Position numbers and translations under genes: made by a program
Notes under the pieces: model-generated
Told to the model about the DNA's origin: nothing
Database searches by the model: none
The model's input: only the letters and a program-made list of their open reading frames with translations
Shown here: piece by piece, positions 44,449-53,713 of the stretch
Layout: each line of letters opens with the position of its first letter
Numbering within the stretch: position 1 is the stretch's first letter
Source: Occidentia massiliensis
GTDB taxonomy: Bacteria > Pseudomonadota > Alphaproteobacteria > Rickettsiales > Rickettsiaceae
Length of the DNA: 64,000 nucleotides
Assembly: GCA_000309075.1 (NCBI GenBank)
Contig: CANJ01000026.1
Coordinates: 1 to 64,000, forward strand
Reading direction: 5' to 3'

Positions 44449-44763
44449 TTAATATTTTTCTTCAACAGTAAATATTTTCTCATTAGGATTAGCTACTCCT
44501 AACACTTTCCTTGCTTGTTCATCAAGCATATCAAGATCTAAAGATTGTGGTTTTAACAAATTTGCTCTTTGCTCAATCTCTACTTTTTCAGCTCTAATAC
44601 GATATAATTTTTTTAAGGATTGATCAAGTTGATTATTAAGTTTAGCATATGAAATTAATCCCCTACTACCATAAACAAAATGCAGAGAAAAATAAGTAAG
44701 TAAACTTATTAATACTAAACTTAATAATATTTTCTTTATATTGTAACCAGTGTCCATTTTCAT
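44449..44763 (-). CDS. ftsB: septum formation initiator FtsB (DivIC family)
   Basis: The protein has 104 residues: a short cytoplasmic N-terminus, one membrane helix (about 10-27, ILLSLVLISLLTYFSLHFVYG), then a coiled coil with charged residues (KLNNQLDQSLKKLYRIRAEKVEIEQRANLL) in the periplasm, ending LDEQARKVLGVANPNEKIF, which is the FtsB/DivIC family pattern. It joins FtsL and FtsQ in the divisome. It overlaps cdsA by four bases (ATGA), so they are translated together. In many alphaproteobacteria ftsB lies near eno and pdhA; here it sits in an envelope block. Confidence 0.88.
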   Translation of the reverse strand: MKMDTGYNIKKILLSLVLISLLTYFSLHFVYGSRGLISYAKLNNQLDQSLKKLYRIRAEKVEIEQRANLLKPQSLDLDMLDEQARKVLGVANPNEKIFTVEEKY

Positions 44764-45425
44764 ATTATCATTAATAATAAAAACAATGGTGCTGTAAGAA
44801 TAATACTATCAAATCTATCAAGCACACCACCATGCCCTGGTATAATATCACCACTATCTTTCATGTTATTCTTTCTCTTAAAATAGGAAATCAATAAATC
44901 ACTTAATTGCCCTAATAAAGCAATAGTTGTACCAAGCAAAAAAGGGTGAACATTAGAAATCACACTACAACATGTAAAAAAAAGGTCAGGTACAATCATA
45001 GTAATTATTAATGAAATGCTACCAGCAGCTCCCATACCACAAATTAACCCACTCCAAGTTTTATTAGGACTAATATATGGAGCTAGCTTAGGACCTTTAA
45101 AATATTTACCACCAAACATCGCAAAAATATCAGTAAACCATATCATGAAAAAATAAGCTACTAAAATTAGTTTATTATTAAATATTTCTCTAAGCACTAT
45201 AAGACAAGCAACAGGAACCAAAATTATGATATACCCTAACACCAATAATAATGGCCGTTTATGATACATATTAAACCATTCATTTAGCATTCCAACTGTG
45301 ATAATAATCATTAAAAAATAAAATAATGGTTTTAACCATAATAAACCAGATAAAAATAATATACCAATAATTACCCCAGATAAAATTCTCAATTTTAGGT
45401 TACATTGTCCCTGCATAATTAGCAC
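44760..45425 (-). CDS. cdsA: phosphatidate cytidylyltransferase CdsA
   Basis: The protein has 221 residues and about seven membrane helices. The family signature S-x-x-x-R-x-x-x-x-K-D-x-x-x-x-I-P-G-H-G-G-x-x-D-R-x-D appears as SYFKRKNNMKDSGDIIPGHGGVLDRFDS near the C-terminus. It makes CDP-diacylglycerol from phosphatidate and CTP in the inner membrane, the branch point of phospholipid synthesis. It overlaps uppS at its 5' side by seven bases and ftsB by four at its 3' side. The uppS-cdsA order is the classic one, so the run is very likely one operon. Confidence 0.95.
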   Translation of the reverse strand: MLIMQGQCNLKLRILSGVIIGILFLSGLLWLKPLFYFLMIIITVGMLNEWFNMYHKRPLLLVLGYIIILVPVACLIVLREIFNNKLILVAYFFMIWFTDIFAMFGGKYFKGPKLAPYISPNKTWSGLICGMGAAGSISLIITMIVPDLFFTCCSVISNVHPFLLGTTIALLGQLSDLLISYFKRKNNMKDSGDIIPGHGGVLDRFDSIILTAPLFLLLMII

Positions 45426-46111
45426 TGCCTTAATAATCCAAAAGTACGCTGGCGACTATAGAAATCTTTTAAAGCTAATTCAAAATCTTCCTCATCAAAG
45501 TCAGGCCAGTATTTATTAGTAAAATACAATTCACTATATGCCAAATGCCACAATAAAAAATTACTAATTCTTCGCTCCCCACTAGTACGAATCAATAAAT
45601 CTACATCAGGCATAGTTGGAGAATAGAAATATTTTCTAAATTCATTCTCTGTTAATTCTTCAGCTTTAACGCCAGAGCACATAATTTTTTTATAAGCTTC
45701 TATTATCTCTAATCGACCACCATAACTAAAAGCTATATATAAATTCAATGTAGAATTGTTAGATGTCAATTTCTCTATATTTTCAATACTTCTTTGTAAT
45801 CCAGGGCTTAATTTCGTTTTATCTCCTATCACAGTTAATTTTATACCATGATTATTTAAATTTGTAACTTCTTTTCTAAGGTAGAGCCCCATCAATCTCA
45901 ATAAACTGTTAACTTCTTTTTGAGGACGACCCCAATTTTCTGAAGAAAAAGCAAATAATGTTAAATATGAAATCTTATGTTTTATGGTAAATTGTATTAA
46001 TCTTTTTGCTGCCTCTCCCCCCTTTTTATGACCTTCAATTTTTGCTAACCCTTGGGATTCAGCCCATCTACCATTACCATCCATGATCACTGCTAAATGC
46101 TTAATCGACAT
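45419..46111 (-). CDS. uppS: undecaprenyl pyrophosphate synthase (isoprenyl transferase)
   Basis: The protein has 230 residues, a soluble cis-prenyltransferase. LAVIMDGNGRWAESQGL holds the catalytic Asp and the pyrophosphate-binding turn; GHKKGGEAAKRL, LTLFAFSSENWGRP and the DLLIRTSGERRISNFLLWHLAYSELYF signature follow. It condenses isopentenyl units on farnesyl pyrophosphate to give the C55 carrier used for peptidoglycan. It lies directly behind the histidine kinase gene (20 bp) and overlaps cdsA, so it belongs to the same minus-strand transcript. Start ATG at 46111. Confidence 0.96.
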   Translation of the reverse strand: MSIKHLAVIMDGNGRWAESQGLAKIEGHKKGGEAAKRLIQFTIKHKISYLTLFAFSSENWGRPQKEVNSLLRLMGLYLRKEVTNLNNHGIKLTVIGDKTKLSPGLQRSIENIEKLTSNNSTLNLYIAFSYGGRLEIIEAYKKIMCSGVKAEELTENEFRKYFYSPTMPDVDLLIRTSGERRISNFLLWHLAYSELYFTNKYWPDFDEEDFELALKDFYSRQRTFGLLRQC

Positions 46112-46131
46112 TACAAAACTCCTAAAAATAA

Positions 46132-47508
46132 TTAATCAAAACTTTTTGGCAAGTAAATTCTTACTAAAAGTCCTTTTAAATTATTACCATCAAGTAAAGA
46201 TATTGACCCATTGTGACCAAGAATTATTTCCTTAGTTACAGTCAGACCTAATCCTACATTGCCAGCATCATTTATATCTCTAGATTTATCCGAACGATAA
46301 AATGGACTAAAAACTAATCCTTTATCATAATTATTAATACCACTACCATTATCCTCTATATCTAGAATAACATTTTCCTTATTGGAATAAACCAAAATTG
46401 ATACAATATTAGCATATTTAGCTGCATTACTAAGTATATTATCAATAGCTCGTTTAAATGCTTGTTCTTTAATATTTACTATTACTTTTAAATCAATTTT
46501 ACCGTAAATAATTTTTAAATTTTCAAATTTATGTCTACCAGTATACTTCTTCATCCATCTCCCAATCTTTACTTTACTAAATTGTTCACCTCCCTCACCT
46601 CTTGCAAAGTCCAAATAACTTGCTATCATTTGCTCCATACGTTCAACATCATGTAGCATCTCATCTGCAATATTTTGTTCAGAGAGCATAGTAATTTGAA
46701 GTCTTAAACTAGTTAATGGTGTTTTCAAATCATGTGATATCATAGCAAGCATCTGAGTTCGTTTTTGAATTTGCTTTTCAATTCTCTCTTTCATCCTTAA
46801 AAAAGCAAAACCAGCTTTTCTTATTTCGGTAGCCCCTGTAGGTTTATATAATATCTTCTTATTAATACCTTGACCAAATATATCAGCTACCTTTGATAAC
46901 TCTAAGATAGATTTTATTTGATTTTTAGAAAATGTTAAAGCAATAGTAAGAAGCAGCAAAGTTAAAAATAAAATCCATAATACAAAAATATAAGTAGTTG
47001 GGCTAAGTAGCATTTTACCAATAACAGTTATATCTAATACTCCTTCATCTAACTGAATTTCAACACGAATTCTATTACTTTCCTCTAATAAACTAACTTT
47101 ATTTGGAAAGGTAATACTATTTTGTAAAATATTTTTAAATATTTCTATTTCTTGATTTTGGTAAGTATTAGTTATATTCAAAGAAACATTTGGGATAAAA
47201 ACATAACTCAAATTTAAATACTGGTAAGTATTTTGGGATTCCAAACTCTTAGAAGCAAGATCTTTTCGTAATAAAAAAAGTAAAGATTCAATTTCTTTAA
47301 CAATCATTTTACTACTATAGTTTGCTACATTATACCAATGTCTTGAGTAAAATAGGTGAATAGTAAGTAACTGGGCAACAATAGTTGGAACTGTAATAAT
47401 CAACACAAATCTTGCAAGCAGAGTTTTAGGAAATAATTCATATATAAAGTATATAGCCTTTGTTACGAATCGTTTGTAAAATTTTTGGCTGTTTAGGATC
47501 ATCTTCAA
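46132..47508 (-). CDS. sensor histidine kinase, EnvZ-like
   Basis: The protein has 458 residues: two membrane helices (about 29-52 and 172-192) around a 120-residue periplasmic loop, then HAMP-like and DHp domains with phospho-acceptor His259 in MLAMISHDLKTPLTSLRL. The ATPase domain carries AIDNILSNAAKYA (N box), DIEDNGSG (G1), VGLGLTVTKEII (G2). It phosphorylates the response regulator encoded just upstream. The ATG at 47508 lies 71 bases inside that gene; no ATG, GTG or TTG occurs in frame between there and the first membrane helix, so either the overlap is real or an uncommon start is used. Confidence 0.9.
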   Translation of the reverse strand: MKMILNSQKFYKRFVTKAIYFIYELFPKTLLARFVLIITVPTIVAQLLTIHLFYSRHWYNVANYSSKMIVKEIESLLFLLRKDLASKSLESQNTYQYLNLSYVFIPNVSLNITNTYQNQEIEIFKNILQNSITFPNKVSLLEESNRIRVEIQLDEGVLDITVIGKMLLSPTTYIFVLWILFLTLLLLTIALTFSKNQIKSILELSKVADIFGQGINKKILYKPTGATEIRKAGFAFLRMKERIEKQIQKRTQMLAMISHDLKTPLTSLRLQITMLSEQNIADEMLHDVERMEQMIASYLDFARGEGGEQFSKVKIGRWMKKYTGRHKFENLKIIYGKIDLKVIVNIKEQAFKRAIDNILSNAAKYANIVSILVYSNKENVILDIEDNGSGINNYDKGLVFSPFYRSDKSRDINDAGNVGLGLTVTKEIILGHNGSISLLDGNNLKGLLVRIYLPKSFD

Positions 47509-48127
47509 TTTTATTACGTAACCTTTTTATTTGTACATCTACTGATCTTTCATTTAAACTTCCCATAAATTTAGATATAGTTTGCCTTTTAATTGGTTGA
47601 TTGGACAGCTGAATCAATATCTCAAGTAATTTTTGCTCAGTACTACTAAGTATTACAACATCATTGTTACTATTTCTTATTTGCTTAGTAACAATATTAT
47701 AAGTACCATTACCTAATTTAATAATTTCTTGCTGCCTACTACAATGACCATATAAATTAATTAAGTTTTCTATTCTTAAAACAAGCTCTCTAGGGTCAAA
47801 CGGTTTGGTCATATAATCATCAGCTTTTGTTTGTAATCCCCTGATTTTATCCTCAGGTTCAGATAAAGCAGTTAATAGAATTATAGGTATATTATTTATA
47901 TTACTTTTAATCTTTTTTGCAAACTCCAAACCTGTGATACTAGGCATCATCACATCTAAAACCATAATATCAAAAATATAATATTTCAGATATTCAGCTG
48001 CTTCCATTGCCGATAAAGCCGATGATACAAGATAACCACTCTTTTGTAAAAACTGTTTTAACAATCTGAGTATCCTTCTATCATCATCTACAATTAATAC
48101 ATGTACTTTCTCATTTTCATTAGTCAC
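47438..48127 (-). CDS. OmpR-family response regulator
   Basis: The protein has 229 residues. The receiver domain has the acidic pair in VDDD (14-16), phosphorylation site Asp58 in VLDVMMPSITG, and conserved Thr and Lys (LLTALSE, TKPFDPREL). The winged-helix DNA-binding C-terminus ends KILQTIRNKGYILYI, the OmpR/PhoB pattern. It pairs with the EnvZ-like kinase next to it and would control transcription, perhaps of porins, although the targets are not visible here. It has an ATG start and no other gene on its 5' side, so it leads the operon that runs through uppS, cdsA and ftsB. Confidence 0.92.
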   Translation of the reverse strand: MTNENEKVHVLIVDDDRRILRLLKQFLQKSGYLVSSALSAMEAAEYLKYYIFDIMVLDVMMPSITGLEFAKKIKSNINNIPIILLTALSEPEDKIRGLQTKADDYMTKPFDPRELVLRIENLINLYGHCSRQQEIIKLGNGTYNIVTKQIRNSNNDVVILSSTEQKLLEILIQLSNQPIKRQTISKFMGSLNERSVDVQIKRLRNKIEDDPKQPKILQTIRNKGYILYI

Positions 48128-48295
48128 GAATAGTAGTTTACTTTAATTACAATTAGTAGTAAATTTATAGTGTTATTTAAGCCATAACAAAACCATCAAC
48201 AAATTGTTTATTATACATTTATCTTCTTTCCTAATTCTAGACAACAAAAATATAAGTATCAAATCTAGATCAAATACTATAAAAAAAATATAAAA

Positions 48296-49174
48296 ATGAC
48301 AATCGATTTTCATACAAAACTTAACTATTTATGGCTAAATGGTAAGTTTATTAAATCAGACGCAGCTAAAATACATTTAATGACACATAGTCTACATTAC
48401 TCAAGTTCAGTATTTGAAGGAATCAGAGTATATAATGGAAAAGCCTTTAAGCTCACTAAACATATTAATCGTTTACTTAATTCAGCTAAACAACTAATGA
48501 TAAGTTTAAACTTTTCAATACAAGAAATAAAAGAAGCTTGTCTGCAATTGATAAAAAACAATAACCTTAAAAATGCTTACATAAGACCATTAATATGGAA
48601 AGGCAGTGAATCATCAAAATTAGCGTCAGATTTATTATCCACAAACACTATGCTAGCTGGCTGGGAAATAACCACACCAACTCAAGAAAGGCCTGTTAAC
48701 TTATGCTTTAGTAATTGGATTAAACCTCATCCTAAATCTATGCCACCTCAGTGTAAATCCGGAGGTCATTATACTATGATGATAGTAAGTCAAATACAAG
48801 CTAAAGACCAAGGGTATAGCGATGCTATTTTATTAGACTGGCGAGGATATATTGCAGAATGTACTACTTCTAATATATTTTTTGTTGAAAATAATAGTAT
48901 CATAACTCCAATAGCTGATGCTTTTTTAAATGGTATTACAAGACAAACAGTAATTGAGATTGCTAAAAAATTAGATATAATTGTACAAGAAAAATATATA
49001 AATCCTGATCATATTAGAAATTACCAAGAATGTTTTTTAACAGGTACAGCTATGGAAATTAAAGCAGTAAAATCAATTTATTATCTTAAAAAAAATTTTA
49101 CTTTTCATAAAACCTCTATTAGTGATAAGATAAAAAAATCTTATAATCAAATGGTATTAGAATTTAATGAGTAA
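48296..49174 (+). CDS. ilvE: branched-chain amino acid aminotransferase
   Basis: The protein has 292 residues, PLP fold-type IV. LMTHSLHYSSSVFEGIRVY is the IlvE signature, with H-x-x-R at TKHINRLLNSAK. The PLP lysine is the one in CKSGGHYTMM (about residue 158), and YSDAILLDWRGYIAECTTSNIFFV and TGTAMEIKAVKSI finish the active site. It swaps the amino group between glutamate and Leu, Ile or Val. No other branched-chain pathway gene is seen, so it may work in scavenging or salvage. It overlaps dapA by eight bases (stop and ATG interleaved), which gives translational coupling. Confidence 0.9.
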   Translation: MTIDFHTKLNYLWLNGKFIKSDAAKIHLMTHSLHYSSSVFEGIRVYNGKAFKLTKHINRLLNSAKQLMISLNFSIQEIKEACLQLIKNNNLKNAYIRPLIWKGSESSKLASDLLSTNTMLAGWEITTPTQERPVNLCFSNWIKPHPKSMPPQCKSGGHYTMMIVSQIQAKDQGYSDAILLDWRGYIAECTTSNIFFVENNSIITPIADAFLNGITRQTVIEIAKKLDIIVQEKYINPDHIRNYQECFLTGTAMEIKAVKSIYYLKKNFTFHKTSISDKIKKSYNQMVLEFNE

Positions 49175-50072
49175 GCATATATTTAAAGGTTTAATCACAG
49201 CTATGATAACTCCTTTTAAAAACAATTTTGATAAATCTATTGATTTTTCTGCATTAGAAAAATTAATAGATTTACAAATTAATGCTAAAGTTGATTCTAT
49301 ATTAATTGCTGGGTCCACAGGTGAAAGCTCATCACTAAGCTACGATGAATATGAGAGTTTAGTAAAATTTGCAGTAAAACATACCAATGGTAAAGTTCCA
49401 GTAATTGCAGGTTGCTTTGCAAATAATACTATAAAAGCAATACAAATAGCTAAAGATTGTGAAAAATTAAAAGTACAAGGAATAATGTGTGTCACACCAT
49501 TTTATAACAAACCTAGCCAAGATGGTTTATACCAACACTTCAAAGCTATTCATGATGCAACAAGCAATTTACCAATCATGCTTTATAGTGTTCCAAGTAG
49601 AACAGGTATTGATTTTCAAGATGAAACTATTGTTAAACTATCTATGTTAGATAGAATAGTTGCCATAAAAGATGCATCTAATGATTTAGAAAGGCCACTA
49701 AGGATTAAGTCTAAATTAGGTAATAAAATTACCTTTTTATGTGGATCAGACTCACTAGCATTAGGGTTTTATGGTCAAGGAGGAGAAGGTAGTGTATCAG
49801 TAACTTCAAATATCTTGCCTACACACTCTAAAAAACTTTTATCTTTATGGCAAAATAATAATTTTGCTGAAGCATTACAACTCCACTTAGAACTTATGCC
49901 TATTTACAACGCTATGTTTATTGAAACTAATCCAGTTCCAGTAAAATACATTGCTTCAGAACTTGGATTTTGTAGCTCTGAAGTTAGGTTACCACTATGT
50001 CAGTTAACAAAATCACATAGTACAATTATTAAACAAATTTTAAACAAAATAAAAGAATTGTTACTTAAATAA
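49167..50072 (+). CDS. dapA: 4-hydroxy-tetrahydrodipicolinate synthase
   Basis: The protein has 301 residues with the TIM-barrel fold. The Schiff-base lysine lies in VAIKDASNDL, the catalytic Tyr and proton relay in YSVPSRTGIDF, and the substrate loop in IAGSTGESSSLSYDE. It condenses pyruvate and aspartate semialdehyde at the start of the diaminopimelate/lysine route needed for peptidoglycan. The dapE at the end of this window belongs to the same pathway. It overlaps ilvE and is followed by smpB three bases after its stop. Confidence 0.96.
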   Translation: MSKHIFKGLITAMITPFKNNFDKSIDFSALEKLIDLQINAKVDSILIAGSTGESSSLSYDEYESLVKFAVKHTNGKVPVIAGCFANNTIKAIQIAKDCEKLKVQGIMCVTPFYNKPSQDGLYQHFKAIHDATSNLPIMLYSVPSRTGIDFQDETIVKLSMLDRIVAIKDASNDLERPLRIKSKLGNKITFLCGSDSLALGFYGQGGEGSVSVTSNILPTHSKKLLSLWQNNNFAEALQLHLELMPIYNAMFIETNPVPVKYIASELGFCSSEVRLPLCQLTKSHSTIIKQILNKIKELLLK

Positions 50073-50075
50073 CAT

Positions 50076-50540
50076 ATGCAACAAGATTATCAAAAAATTA
50101 TCACTCAAAATAGAAAAGCTAAATTCAACTACTTTATTACAGAAAAAATCGAAGCAGGAATAGTTCTAAAAGGCACTGAGTTAAAAGCGTTAAGACAAGG
50201 CAAAGTTAGTATTGAAGATTCCTATGCAGCTAGTAACGGTAAGGAAATATTTCTCTATAATGCTTATATAGCTGAGTATGACAAAGCTCACAGATTTAAC
50301 CATTCTACACGTAGACTAAGAAAATTATTGCTTCATAAAAAAGAAATACAAAAAATAACTGGTATAATTAAAACTAAAGGATATACACTAGTAGCATTAT
50401 CTTTATATTTTAACAGCAAAAACAAAGCAAAAGTAGAACTTGGAATTGTAAAAGGCAAAAAACAATATGATAAACGTCAATCGATAAAAGATCGTGACTG
50501 GAAAAGAGAACAAGCACAAATTATAAGAAACAAATTTTAA
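50076..50540 (+). CDS. smpB: SsrA-binding protein SmpB
   Basis: The protein has 154 residues, OB fold. The N-terminus NRKAKFNYFITEKIEAGIVLKGTELKALRQGKVSIEDSYA and the C-terminal RQSIKDRDWKREQAQIIRNKF match SmpB. The protein binds tmRNA and brings it to stalled ribosomes for trans-translation. The tmRNA gene is not in the window. It lies in the ilvE-dapA-smpB-sppA run. Confidence 0.96.
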   Translation: MQQDYQKIITQNRKAKFNYFITEKIEAGIVLKGTELKALRQGKVSIEDSYAASNGKEIFLYNAYIAEYDKAHRFNHSTRRLRKLLLHKKEIQKITGIIKTKGYTLVALSLYFNSKNKAKVELGIVKGKKQYDKRQSIKDRDWKREQAQIIRNKF

Positions 50541-50551
50541 AAAAGGTTATT

Positions 50552-51469
50552 ATGATAATTGATCCTGATTATTTAATAGAGAGAAAATATTATAAGCTAC
50601 AATTAAAGAAATGGAAGCTTATAACTTTACTTTTAATTATTATTTTATTGGTATTTTTAGGCTTAAAAACTCAAGAATATAAAGGAATTACAGGTTCTAA
50701 GCTAGGAAAAGATTATATTGCTTCTATAAGGATTGAAGATATAATTATGGAAGATAAGAAGCTTGACAATACCCTCATAAAAATTAAAGATGATAATAAA
50801 GCCAAGGCTTTAATTTTATATATAAATTCTCCTGGAGGCACTGTAGTAGGCTCTGAAAGAGCATATAAAATCTTAAGGTCAATAGCAAGTAATAAACCTA
50901 TTGTTGTTGTACTTGGCACCATTGCAACTTCGGGTGGATATATGATAGCATTAGCTGGTGATCATATTATCTCTCATCAAGGAACTATGACTGGTTCAAT
51001 AGGAGTAATTATGCAAACTGCAGAAGTTACTGAATTAGCTAGAAAATTAGGCATAAAATTTCATAGTTTTAAATCAGGAGAGTTAAAAGCTAGTCCTAAT
51101 CCACTAGAAGAACTTACTCCAGCTGTTGAAGGAGCTATCATGGCTACGGTACAAGATATGTATAGTTTTTTTGTTGACCTAGTTGTAGAACGGAGAAAAA
51201 TAGATAAAAACAAAGCATTACAAATTGCTGATGGAAGAATATATAGTGGCCGCCAGGCTTTATCCTTAAACTTAGTTGATGCATTAGGTACAATGGAAGA
51301 TGCTGTTACTTGGTTACAAAAAGAGAAAAATCTTAGTTCTGACCTTGAGGTAGTAGATATGACAACTAAACCCAAATTATCTATTATTGAAATATTAAAA
51401 GATAACATGAGTGAGTTGTTTTCTGGGATCTACAATAGAAAAATTAAAGGTTTTATAACATTATTTTAA
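50552..51469 (+). CDS. sppA: signal peptide peptidase SppA, 36-kDa type
   Basis: The protein has 305 residues. One membrane anchor (about 22-42) is followed by the serine-protease domain. The catalytic Ser is in GTIATSGGYMIALAGDHII (about residue 131) and the Lys in HSFKSGELKASPNP (about 180), the arrangement of short SppA. A glycine-rich LYINSPGGTVVGSERAY precedes it. It cuts left-over signal peptides in the inner membrane with the active site outside. It follows smpB after 11 bp, and its 3' side has 158 bp before lipA. Confidence 0.92.
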   Translation: MIIDPDYLIERKYYKLQLKKWKLITLLLIIILLVFLGLKTQEYKGITGSKLGKDYIASIRIEDIIMEDKKLDNTLIKIKDDNKAKALILYINSPGGTVVGSERAYKILRSIASNKPIVVVLGTIATSGGYMIALAGDHIISHQGTMTGSIGVIMQTAEVTELARKLGIKFHSFKSGELKASPNPLEELTPAVEGAIMATVQDMYSFFVDLVVERRKIDKNKALQIADGRIYSGRQALSLNLVDALGTMEDAVTWLQKEKNLSSDLEVVDMTTKPKLSIIEILKDNMSELFSGIYNRKIKGFITLF

Positions 51470-51627
51470 TATAAATATACAAGTTTCTAAATAGTAAGCT
51501 AAAAAACACCTAGAAGTATTATTTATCAACAATAAGCTATACAAATTTTAATTATTTTAACTAATTGTTAGCAACAATCTATTTTTTTATTGCTATAGTA
51601 GCATATTTAACTTTAATATCATAAATT

Positions 51628-52527
51628 ATGAAAGATAATAATATTACACAAACAAAATTAGCAAAACCTAGTTGGCTTAGGGTTAAGGCTCCTACTTCTG
51701 AAGCATATAAAAGTACCAATGCACTAATTAAAGAACTAAAGTTACATACAGTATGTGAAGAAGCTGCATGTCCTAATATAGGAGAATGCTGGGCCAACAA
51801 ACATGCAACAGTTATGATTCTTGGTTCTATCTGCACTAGAGCTTGTGCATTTTGTAATGTAAAAACCGGAAAACCAGAAGTAATAGATCAATATGAACCA
51901 TACAGGTTATCTGAAGCAGTAATAAAGCTGGGTCTTAAACATGTAGTAATAACATCAGTAGATAGAGATGATCTAGATGATGGAGGAGCTAATCACTTTG
52001 TAAGTTGCATAAACTTAATAAAAGAGAAATCTCCTTGTACCTCCATAGAGGTACTAACACCAGATTTTTTACGCAAACCAGGAGCTTTAGAATTAGTTGT
52101 CAAAGCAAAACCAGATATATACAATCATAATATTGAAACAGTACCATCTTTATATCAAAAAATTAGGCCAGGAGCACGTTATTATCACTCATTAAATTTA
52201 TTACATAGGGTTAAGTTATTAAATAGCACTATTTTTACTAAATCTGGAATTATGGTTGGTCTAGGTGAAAGTAAACAAGAAGTATTACAAGTAATGGATG
52301 ACCTAAGAGCTGCAGAAGTTGATTTTTTAACAATTGGTCAATATTTACAACCAACAATAAAACATGCACCTATAGATAGGTATGTTTCACTAGAAGAATT
52401 TAACTATTATGAAAGAATTGCTAAAGCTAAAGGATTTTTAATGGTATCTGCAAGTCCTCTTACCAGGTCATCTTACCATGCTACAGAGCATTTTGATAGG
52501 TTAAAAAGAGATTACAATAAACTTTGA
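51628..52527 (+). CDS. lipA: lipoyl synthase
   Basis: The protein has 299 residues, a radical-SAM enzyme. The auxiliary 4Fe-4S cluster ligands are in [15 protein letters not shown], and the SAM-cluster CxxxCxxC is in [22 protein letters not shown] at the C-terminus contains the Ser ligand RSSYHA. It inserts two sulfurs into octanoyl chains of the 2-oxoacid dehydrogenases. It is followed three bases later by the RatA-PurC gene, matching the usual lipA-ratA order of alphaproteobacteria. The start ATG at 51628 fits the family length. Confidence 0.97.
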   Translation: MKDNNITQTKLAKPSWLRVKAPTSEAYKSTNALIKELKLHTVCEEAACPNIGECWANKHATVMILGSICTRACAFCNVKTGKPEVIDQYEPYRLSEAVIKLGLKHVVITSVDRDDLDDGGANHFVSCINLIKEKSPCTSIEVLTPDFLRKPGALELVVKAKPDIYNHNIETVPSLYQKIRPGARYYHSLNLLHRVKLLNSTIFTKSGIMVGLGESKQEVLQVMDDLRAAEVDFLTIGQYLQPTIKHAPIDRYVSLEEFNYYERIAKAKGFLMVSASPLTRSSYHATEHFDRLKRDYNKL

Positions 52528-52530
52528 GAG

Positions 52531-53706
52531 ATGTTACAGTTTAGTCAAACTAAAATTATGCCTTATACAGCAAAACAACTTTTTGAGCTGGTACTTGACA
52601 TTGAGTCTTATCCAGAATTTCTCCCCTGTTGCTCTAATGCAAAAATAATTCAAAAAAACAATGAACGAATACTTGCAGATCTAACTATTAGATTTAATTT
52701 TTTTGTTGAAAAGTATCGTTCCATAGTAGAACCTAGATATGATAAAAATGGTAAAGAAAACTATAAAATTGAGGTTAAATCTATTAAAGATGGTCCATTA
52801 AAATCCCTAAATAACATATGGGTATTTGAATCTCAAGGTGATAATGCTTTAGTAACCTTAAATTTAAGATTTGAAGTCAAATCTATTGTATTAGAACAAA
52901 TGATAAAGATAGTTTTTAATGACACTGCATATAATACAATGGTAGCTTTTGAAAATAGAGCAAAAAAAAATATGGTTAAATTTTTGAGAAAAAAATTATA
53001 TGAAGGGTCAAGCAAAATTATCTATCAAGGAAATAAGGAAGGTACCCTAATACAATATTTTAAGGATGATTTAAAAATTAACAATAAAGAAACAATTCAA
53101 GTTTCTGGGAAAGGTATCCTAAACAATACAATTTCTGCCTATATTTTAAGCAGAATTAGTATGGTTGGTATCAATCATCATTTAATAAAAAAAATTAATA
53201 TGAGGGAGCAATTTATATATGCGTTAGATATTATTCCTGTTAAAGTATATGTTACTAGCATATCTTCTGGAAAATATGTCAGTCAATTTGGCATTGAGGA
53301 AGGTTATGTCTTTGATAACCAGATAATTGATTTTCGGGTTAAAAACCCTATAAAAGACTATCCTATTATTAACGAAGATCAGATAATGAAATTTAATTGG
53401 ATGGACTATTGTGAACTTAAAACTGTAAAAAAACTAGCATTAAAGTCTCATAATTTTTTAACAGGATTATTTGCTGGAAGAAACATCAGATTAGTAGAAT
53501 GTCAACTAGAATTTGGTAGAGCTTATAGTAATGAAGACCAAATTATCTTACTAGCAGATGAAATAACACCAGACACATGCAAACTTTGGGACTTAGAAAA
53601 CAACTACAAGCTTGGCCATGAAAAAGCATTTACTCAACCAAATAATGCTATTGATGCTTACAAAGAGATTGCCCAACGAATTAATATCCAAAGAGTTGAA
53701 TGTTAA
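52531..53706 (+). CDS. fusion of RatA/COQ10-like START domain and PurC (SAICAR synthetase)
   Basis: The protein has 391 residues. Residues 1-147 are a complete RatA/COQ10 polyketide-cyclase domain (YTAKQLFELVLDIESYPEFLPCCSNAKI, NNIWVFES). From residue 148 a complete PurC begins: MVKFLRKKLYEGSSKIIYQG, GKGILNNTISAYI, INMREQFIYALDIIPVKVYV, IRLVECQLEFGR, LADEITPDTCKLWD. The join lies in a run of nine A (52962-52970). With one A fewer or more, RatA would end within four codons and PurC would start independently at the ATG of residue 148 (52972), as in relatives. So the fusion is either real, or a slippage or sequencing effect. PurC makes SAICAR from CAIR and Asp; no other purine genes are seen. 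RatA/COQ10 binds lipid or ubiquinone. Confidence 0.85.
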   Translation: MLQFSQTKIMPYTAKQLFELVLDIESYPEFLPCCSNAKIIQKNNERILADLTIRFNFFVEKYRSIVEPRYDKNGKENYKIEVKSIKDGPLKSLNNIWVFESQGDNALVTLNLRFEVKSIVLEQMIKIVFNDTAYNTMVAFENRAKKNMVKFLRKKLYEGSSKIIYQGNKEGTLIQYFKDDLKINNKETIQVSGKGILNNTISAYILSRISMVGINHHLIKKINMREQFIYALDIIPVKVYVTSISSGKYVSQFGIEEGYVFDNQIIDFRVKNPIKDYPIINEDQIMKFNWMDYCELKTVKKLALKSHNFLTGLFAGRNIRLVECQLEFGRAYSNEDQIILLADEITPDTCKLWDLENNYKLGHEKAFTQPNNAIDAYKEIAQRINIQRVEC

Positions 53707-53713
53707 AATATAG

